The position numbers and the translations under genes are program-made. Below the pieces are notes generated by a model. The model was not told where the DNA came from, did not search any database, and was given only the letters and a program-made list of their open reading frames with translations. DNA of 42,087 nucleotides from JBGQMW01 sp963769845 (GTDB lineage Archaea > Thermoproteota > Bathyarchaeia > Bathyarchaeales > Bathycorpusculaceae): assembly GCA_963769845.1 (NCBI GenBank), contig CAVYNL010000032.1, positions 1-42,087 on the forward strand, given 5' to 3'. Positions 37,859-42,087 of this stretch are shown piece after piece (the stretch's first letter is position 1; each line of letters begins with the position of its first letter).

Positions 37859-39253
37859 TTGACAGGAAAGACACATCCTTACATTCCGAACTCTGTTCCT
37901 CAAATTAGACAGGAAATGATGGACGAACTGGGCATAAAAACCATAGACGAACTGTACGCGGACATCCCTGAGAAGTTTCGCCTCAACAAACACCTGAACA
38001 TCCCGCAAACGGGCCTGACAGAGTCAGAAGTCAAAAAGCACGTAACAACCCTGCTCTCAAAGAACAGACCCTGCAGCAGCATGTCAGCTTTCCTCGGAGC
38101 AGGATGCTGGCCCCACTACGTCCCTGCCGTCGTGAAGGAAATCGTGCAACGCAGCGAGCTGCTCACTTCCTACACGCCGTACCAACCGGAAATATCGCAG
38201 GGCATGCTTCAGGCACTGTTCGAGTACCAGAGCATGGTGTGCGAACTCACGGGCATGGACGCGGCCAACTGTTCAATGTACGACTGGGCCTCGGCACTGG
38301 CTGAAGCCGCCAGAATGGCGGCCAGAGTCAAAGGCCGAAGCGAGATTCTTATCCCAAAAATCATCCACCCCGAGAGAGCCTCAACACTGAAAGTCTACGC
38401 TGACCCCGTTGGAATAGAGGTCACACGAGTAGCCTACCAGAAGAAAGACGGGCAGCTTGACCTTGTCGACCTTAAGAATAAGGTTTCAAATAGAACGGCT
38501 GCCGTGTACATAGAAAACCCATCATACCTGGGATTCATCGAAACCCAAGTTCAAGAAATAGCTGCAGAGGCACACGCGCACGGGGCGCTCTTCATCACGG
38601 GCGTCGACCCCACGTCGCTCGGAATCCTTAAGCCTCCAGGTGAATACGGTGCCGACATCGTCGTCGGCGAAGCCCAACCGCTTGGAAACGCGATGAACTA
38701 CGGCGGCCCATTGCTGGGCATAATGGCATGCCGAGACGACATGACGCTTATCCGCCAGATGCCTGGAAGAATAATCGGGCTCACAACTACACTGGACAAC
38801 ACTCGACAAGGCTTCTGCATGACACTTCAAACCCGTGAACAGCACATCAGACGCGAGAAGGCAACCTCAAACATCTGCAGCAACGAGGCACTCTGCGCAG
38901 TGGCCTCAGCCGTATACATGGCTCTCCTCGGACCAGAGGGCATGAGAGAACTGGGAGAAACCGTCACACTCAAGAGCAACTATGCAGCCGGCCTGCTCTC
39001 GAAAATCAAGCACATCAGAGCACCAGTGTTCGAGGCAGCACACTTCCAAGAATTTACGGTCAACTTCGACCAGGCAGGCCTCACGGTCAACGAGGTCAAC
39101 AGAGAGCTTCTCAAACGACAGATGCAAGGCGGCAAGGACATCTCCAAAGAATTCCCTGAACTCGGCCAAACCGCCCTCTACTGCGTCACCGAAGTCCACT
39201 CAAAACAAGAAATCGAAAACCTAGCAAGAGCCATCGAACAAATAGTCCATTGA
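37859..39253 (+). CDS. gcvPA: Glycine dehydrogenase (decarboxylating) subunit 1
   Basis: The N-terminal half of split P-protein decarboxylates glycine with PLP and passes the aminomethyl group to H-protein. Typical segments are HPYIPNSVPQIRQEMMDELG, SAFLGAGCWPHYVPAVV, SYTPYQPEISQGMLQALFEYQ, ELTGMDAANCSMYDWASALA and GEAQPLGNAMNYGGPLLGI. The subunit lacks the PLP lysine, which resides in GcvPB. A TTG start is assumed. The stop overlaps an in-frame TTG of gcvPB (TTGA). In this lineage glycine cleavage would supply methylene groups to the C1 carrier pool. No gcvH or gcvT is present in the window. Confidence 0.94.
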   Translation: MTGKTHPYIPNSVPQIRQEMMDELGIKTIDELYADIPEKFRLNKHLNIPQTGLTESEVKKHVTTLLSKNRPCSSMSAFLGAGCWPHYVPAVVKEIVQRSELLTSYTPYQPEISQGMLQALFEYQSMVCELTGMDAANCSMYDWASALAEAARMAARVKGRSEILIPKIIHPERASTLKVYADPVGIEVTRVAYQKKDGQLDLVDLKNKVSNRTAAVYIENPSYLGFIETQVQEIAAEAHAHGALFITGVDPTSLGILKPPGEYGADIVVGEAQPLGNAMNYGGPLLGIMACRDDMTLIRQMPGRIIGLTTTLDNTRQGFCMTLQTREQHIRREKATSNICSNEALCAVASAVYMALLGPEGMRELGETVTLKSNYAAGLLSKIKHIRAPVFEAAHFQEFTVNFDQAGLTVNEVNRELLKRQMQGGKDISKEFPELGQTALYCVTEVHSKQEIENLARAIEQIVH

Positions 39254-39267
39254 AGGTGGGAACGAGC

Positions 39268-40716
39268 ATGTACAAGCAAGCCAGCTGGGACGAACCGATC
39301 ATCTTCAGCCTCGGAAAAAAGGGACGCCGCGGCCACACACTCCCCCGCGCAGAGGAGGAAATCCTGAAGTCAGTGAGCAACCTGGATTCGCTAATACCTG
39401 CGAACATGCGCCGCACAGATATGCCGGGGCTCCCGGAACTCTCTGAAGTCGAGGTAGTACGACACTTCACGCGCTTGTCCGAGATGAACTACGGCGTTGA
39501 TTCAGGACTGTATCCGCTGGGAAGCTGCACGATGAAGTACAACCCCAAGATAAACGAGCTTCTTGCCGGTCTGGAGACGTTCAGCACGCTGCATCCGTAC
39601 CAAGACGAGAGCACAGTGCAAGGCATCCTTGAGGTCATGTACAACCTTGAACGTTGGCTGAGCGAGCTCACGGGCACGCATGAAGTCTGTCTGCAGCCCG
39701 CCGCTGGCGCCCACGGCGAACTGCTTGGCACGCTCATCATGCATGCTTGCCTCAAATCCAACGGCGAATGCGAAAAAAGAACAGAAGTCATAGTTCCCGA
39801 CTCTGCCCACGGCACCAACCCCGCGAGCGCTGCTATGGCAGGCTTCAACGTAGTCGTACTGCCCTCAGGCCCAGACGGCTGCATAGACGTCGAAGCGCTG
39901 AAGTCAGCCGTTTCCGAAAAGACAGCTGGACTTATGCTCACAAACCCCAACACGCTCGGCCTGTTCGAAAAAGACATCGACGAAATCGCAAAGCTCGTGC
40001 ACGAAGCCGGTGGGCTGCTCTACTATGACGGAGCAAACCTGAACCCTTTGCTGGGCAGGGCAAGGCCCGGTGACATGGGCTTCGACATCGTCCATATGAA
40101 CATACACAAAACCTTCGGCACACCACACGGCGGAGGCGGCCCGGGAGCAGGGCCCGTTGGCGTTTCAGAGAGTCTTTCCGAGTTCCTGCCCGTTCCGCGG
40201 GTAGTCTTCAACGGAAAGCGGTACCGCCTCGATTATGACAGACCGAAGAGCATAGATAAGATAAAGGGCTTTTATGGGAACGTGGCGGTGCTACTAAGAG
40301 CATACGCGTACATACTGAGCTTGGGCTTAGAGGGGCTAAAGGAGGCGGGAGAAATCTCGGTTCTCAACGCAAACTACATTATGAAGAAGCTGAGCCAGGT
40401 TAAGGGACTTGCACTTCCGTACGACGGCCAGAAACCGCGGAAACACGAATGCGTCCTCAGCGCCAAACCCCTTAAAACAGACACTGGAGTGACAGCAGCC
40501 AACGTCGCGAAACGCCTTCTCGACCACGGTCTGCACGCACCTACGATCTACTTCCCACTCATCGTCGAAGAAGCCCTAATGGTCGAACCCACAGAGACGG
40601 CCGAGAAAGAGGAACTAGACCGATTCATCACGCAATGCAGAAAATCTCACATGAAGCATACACAAAGCCCGAAGAAGTTCTCGAAGCTCCCCACAACACA
40701 ACCGTTACGCGTCTAG
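39268..40716 (+). CDS. gcvPB: Glycine dehydrogenase (decarboxylating) subunit 2, frameshifted at the C-terminus
   Basis: The PLP-binding half of P-protein has SLGKKGRRGHTLP, YPLGSCTMKYNPK, QPAAGAHGELLGTL, DSAHGTNPASAAMAGF and the PLP lysine in MNIHKTFGTPHGGGGPGAGP. ATG 39268 (MYKQASWDEPIIFSLG) matches the family start; TTG 39250 overlaps gcvPA. After ELDRFI the frame drifts into CRKSHMKHTQSP and stops at 40714-40716. The normal family tail (MQKISHEAYTKPEEVLEAPH, then RLDEV and LSWRMHL) is intact in another frame up to TGA 40794-40796. A one-base difference near 40630-40636 therefore replaces the last 50 or so residues. Confidence 0.92.
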   Translation: MYKQASWDEPIIFSLGKKGRRGHTLPRAEEEILKSVSNLDSLIPANMRRTDMPGLPELSEVEVVRHFTRLSEMNYGVDSGLYPLGSCTMKYNPKINELLAGLETFSTLHPYQDESTVQGILEVMYNLERWLSELTGTHEVCLQPAAGAHGELLGTLIMHACLKSNGECEKRTEVIVPDSAHGTNPASAAMAGFNVVVLPSGPDGCIDVEALKSAVSEKTAGLMLTNPNTLGLFEKDIDEIAKLVHEAGGLLYYDGANLNPLLGRARPGDMGFDIVHMNIHKTFGTPHGGGGPGAGPVGVSESLSEFLPVPRVVFNGKRYRLDYDRPKSIDKIKGFYGNVAVLLRAYAYILSLGLEGLKEAGEISVLNANYIMKKLSQVKGLALPYDGQKPRKHECVLSAKPLKTDTGVTAANVAKRLLDHGLHAPTIYFPLIVEEALMVEPTETAEKEELDRFITQCRKSHMKHTQSPKKFSKLPTTQPLRV

Positions 40717-40796
40717 ACGAGGTCAAAGCCTCACATCCGAAAACGATGACGCTGAGCTGGCGCATGCACCTGAAAAGACAGGGCTTCAGAACCTGA
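40635..40796 (+). other. Displaced true C-terminal coding segment of gcvPB
   Basis: This frame encodes AMQKISHEAYTKPEEVLEAP through a LSWRMHLKRQGFRT end, the usual GcvPB tail. It is disconnected from the main frame by a single-base shift. Confidence 0.8.
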
Positions 40797-40810
40797 ACCT
40801 GCGCGCAACG

Positions 40811-40820
40811 ATTATATACC
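40811..40820 (+). promoter_or_regulatory. TATA box for the MIP18-family gene
   Basis: ATTATATACC lies about 44-53 nt before TTG 40864. GGAGTG at 40851-40856 is a candidate Shine-Dalgarno. Confidence 0.5.
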
Positions 40821-40863
40821 GTGAACATGCTCTTAACCACACGATTTGGCAGGAGTGTAGAGA

Positions 40864-41159
40864 TTGACCGAAATGGAAGACAGAGTCAGAGAAGCCGTCG
40901 GCAAAGTCGTAGACCCGGAAACAGGTCTTTCGTTCGCAGAAATGCAGATGATCACTAACGTGAAAGAAGAACAACCGGGATCTTCAAGGTAGAGTTCATC
41001 CCCTCAAGCCCATTCTGTCCTATTGCCTTCAAACTTGCCAACGACCTGAAGAGCGCTGCGCTCACAGTAGCAGGTGTGAAGAAAGCTTTGGTCTACTGCA
41101 AAGGGCACATGATGGAACAACAGATAAACGAAATGACAAACAAAGACCAGACCAAGTAA
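40864..41159 (+). pseudogene. MIP18/DUF59 Fe-S assembly protein, broken by one frameshift
   Basis: From TTG 40864 the frame reads MTEMEDRVREAVGKVVDPET, with GLSFAEMQMITNVKEEQPG, then hits TAG. In another frame the protein continues IFKVEFIPSSPFCPIAFKLA, NDLKSAALTVAGVKKALVYC and ends at TAA 41157-41159. The joined product is a complete MIP18-family (PaaD/SufT-like) protein with DPETG and the PFCP cysteine, which helps deliver Fe-S clusters. A one-base change in the CCGGG region near 40980 explains the break. Sequencing error and recent inactivation are equally possible from one sequence. Confidence 0.78.
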
Positions 41160-41295
41160 CAATCTCCCTCTTCTTTCCTTCAGAGGCTTCCGAGAGAGCA
41201 ACAGCCAGACAGAATTAAGAAGAAATACTCTAATTTCATCTCAACCTTATTGATACTACCAACAGAATTGGGCTCCTTATTGTTGAAAAAGAAGA
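41160..41295. other. Intergenic with pyrimidine-rich tract
   Basis: TCTCCCTCTTCTTTCCTTC directly after the MIP18-family stop is a plausible archaeal T-rich terminator. Nothing else is seen. Confidence 0.3.
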
Positions 41296-41304
41296 CTTAA
41301 TAGT
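41296..41304 (+). promoter_or_regulatory. TATA box for archaellin
   Basis: ACTTAATAG lies about 51-59 nt before ATG 41355, predicting a leader of about 30 nt. Confidence 0.4.
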
Positions 41305-41354
41305 GCAACCGCCCTTCTCAAGGTGATGAAGCGCTAACCCAAAGACGTGAAAAG

Positions 41355-41852
41355 ATGGGACGGAAAGCACAGCACACTCGAAAGAACAAGCGCGGTATCG
41401 TGGGTATAGAGGCTGCGATCGTGCTGATCGCTTTCGTGGTGATAGCCGCAGCTCTTGCCTACGTAGTCATTAACATGGGTTTCTATTCTGCTCAGAAGGC
41501 AAAATCAACAATCGACAAGGGAATACAAGAAGCCACAAGCGCACTCGAACTAGACGGTTTCATAACGGCTAAAACCGATAGCAACGCGAACGTAACATAC
41601 CTTGCCGTTCCCATAAAACTTGCAGTAGGTCAAGAGCAAGTTGACATGGCAAAAAGCACGGTTGTAGTAGCAATCCAAGGAATGAACTTCTCTCTCGCAA
41701 ACATCTACAGCGGAGCGGTATCAACGAACAACGAGTCCATAGCAAACCTGATGAACTTGGTGACAGGTCCACCAAATGCAACTGCCTTCATCTACAACAG
41801 CGAGCTGCCAACAGACACAGTATTAAAAACAACGCGAAAGCCTACTTGGTGA
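41355..41852 (+). CDS. Archaellin (archaeal flagellin), frameshifted
   Basis: The class III signal peptide is clear: a basic head (RKNKRG) with prepilin-peptidase cleavage after Gly14, then IVGIEAAIVLIAFVVIAAAL, the archaellin N-terminal helix used for filament packing. The body has NxS/T sequons (NVT, NFS, NES, NAT) for N-glycosylation. The frame ends early at 41850-41852 (TTRKPTW), but the expected continuation is in another frame after an AAAAA run near 41825: NAKAYLVINLG, KVKIEIRTSRGAALMVRREI, ending at 41989. The joined length of about 209 aa is normal. Further archaellum genes probably lie beyond the window. Confidence 0.88.
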   Translation: MGRKAQHTRKNKRGIVGIEAAIVLIAFVVIAAALAYVVINMGFYSAQKAKSTIDKGIQEATSALELDGFITAKTDSNANVTYLAVPIKLAVGQEQVDMAKSTVVVAIQGMNFSLANIYSGAVSTNNESIANLMNLVTGPPNATAFIYNSELPTDTVLKTTRKPTW

Positions 41853-41989
41853 TAAACCTAGGCCCCTACGGGCTTCAGGCTTACAGCAAAGTGAAAATAG
41901 AGATAAGGACAAGCAGGGGCGCCGCCCTAATGGTACGAAGAGAAATACCCGGCAGCTTGCCCGCTGATAGACTCCTCGACCTAGGTTAA
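41820..41989 (+). other. Displaced true C-terminal coding segment of archaellin
   Basis: This frame encodes IKNNAKAYLVINLGPYGLQA through PADRLLDLG and a TAA stop. It has the usual archaellin C-terminal sequence type, separated from the main frame at an A-run. Confidence 0.75.
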
Positions 41990-42087
41990 AACAATCTCCT
42001 CAAAAAGAAACCCATCCACAACCTCAAACCCAACCAACGAACCTGCCTGTTACGGAAGCCTTTTCTCTTCTCACTTACCAGAAGATC

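Noticed and set aside
1..42087. CRISPR array, rRNA operon, integrase or prophage
   Set aside because: None seen on either strand.

Overview
The window is archaeal. It carries aIF1A, aIF2-beta with its DUF424 partner, a RIO1 kinase, a two-KH ribosome-assembly protein, a LonB-type membrane Lon, an Hjc-like resolvase, an archaellin with a class III signal peptide, archaeal TATA boxes about 25 nt upstream of many starts, and frequent TTG/GTG starts. Formaldehyde-activating enzyme (a tetrahydromethanopterin enzyme), a split glycine decarboxylase and cohesin/CARDB/dockerin surface proteins fit a TACK-group archaeon, most probably Bathyarchaeia (MCG). That placement is inferred from gene content; no rRNA is present.

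Layout. 0.06-2.6 kb: a nucleotidyltransferase-kinase fusion followed by a decayed metallo-beta-lactamase (MBL) gene. 2.6-8.1 kb: two DUF72 proteins, a secreted cohesin-CARDB-CARDB-dockerin protein, a short ORF and two membrane or surface proteins. 8.1-11.8 kb: an orphan 427-aa protein diverging from a DapA-family aldolase fused to Fae, which overlaps a tRNA m1A methyltransferase. 11.9-14.9 kb: small winged-helix regulators, a conserved 60-aa protein and a winged-helix/MinD-like ATPase pair. 14.9-19.3 kb: a Cys-rich mini-protein, MobA, a HemL-like aminotransferase, a broken HAD phosphatase, a GNAT and a winged-helix/endonuclease-fold protein. 19.3-24.6 kb, minus strand: LonB, an Hjc-like resolvase, a split ABC ATPase and an FtsX-type permease. 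24.6-28.8 kb: gene-poor stretches around a GNAT-YjbQ pair and a VIT1/CCC1-like membrane protein. 28.8-32 kb: tRNA-His, a UPF0282 MBL protein, a surface protein and a zinc-ribbon membrane protein. 32.1-33.9 kb: the aIF1A-RIO1-KH operon. 34.1-36.9 kb: a BchI/ChlD-like AAA+/VWA fusion with a small zinc-finger membrane protein. 36.9-37.6 kb: aIF2-beta-DUF424. 37.9-42 kb: gcvPA-gcvPB, a MIP18-family gene and an archaellin.

The main discovery candidate is the aldolase-Fae fusion. The aldolase half keeps the Schiff-base lysine and Tyr of the DapA superfamily but has Cys where true DapA has its substrate-carboxylate Arg. The Fae half keeps its catalytic His. A pyruvate aldolase that makes or consumes formaldehyde, coupled to capture on tetrahydromethanopterin, would explain the fusion. 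Glycine decarboxylase, elsewhere in the window, feeds the same C1 level.

Two other patterns stand out. A short dispersed sequence with core RATGCTTYYGTAYAC occurs at least six times, mostly between genes or at gene ends, including an inverted pair in a gene-less stretch. Several otherwise good genes (HAD, ABC ATPase, gcvPB, MIP18, archaellin, a membrane regulator) are broken by one or two lesions each. These could be sequencing errors, real decay or recoding; the MBL gene, which also has a large deletion, is certainly decayed.
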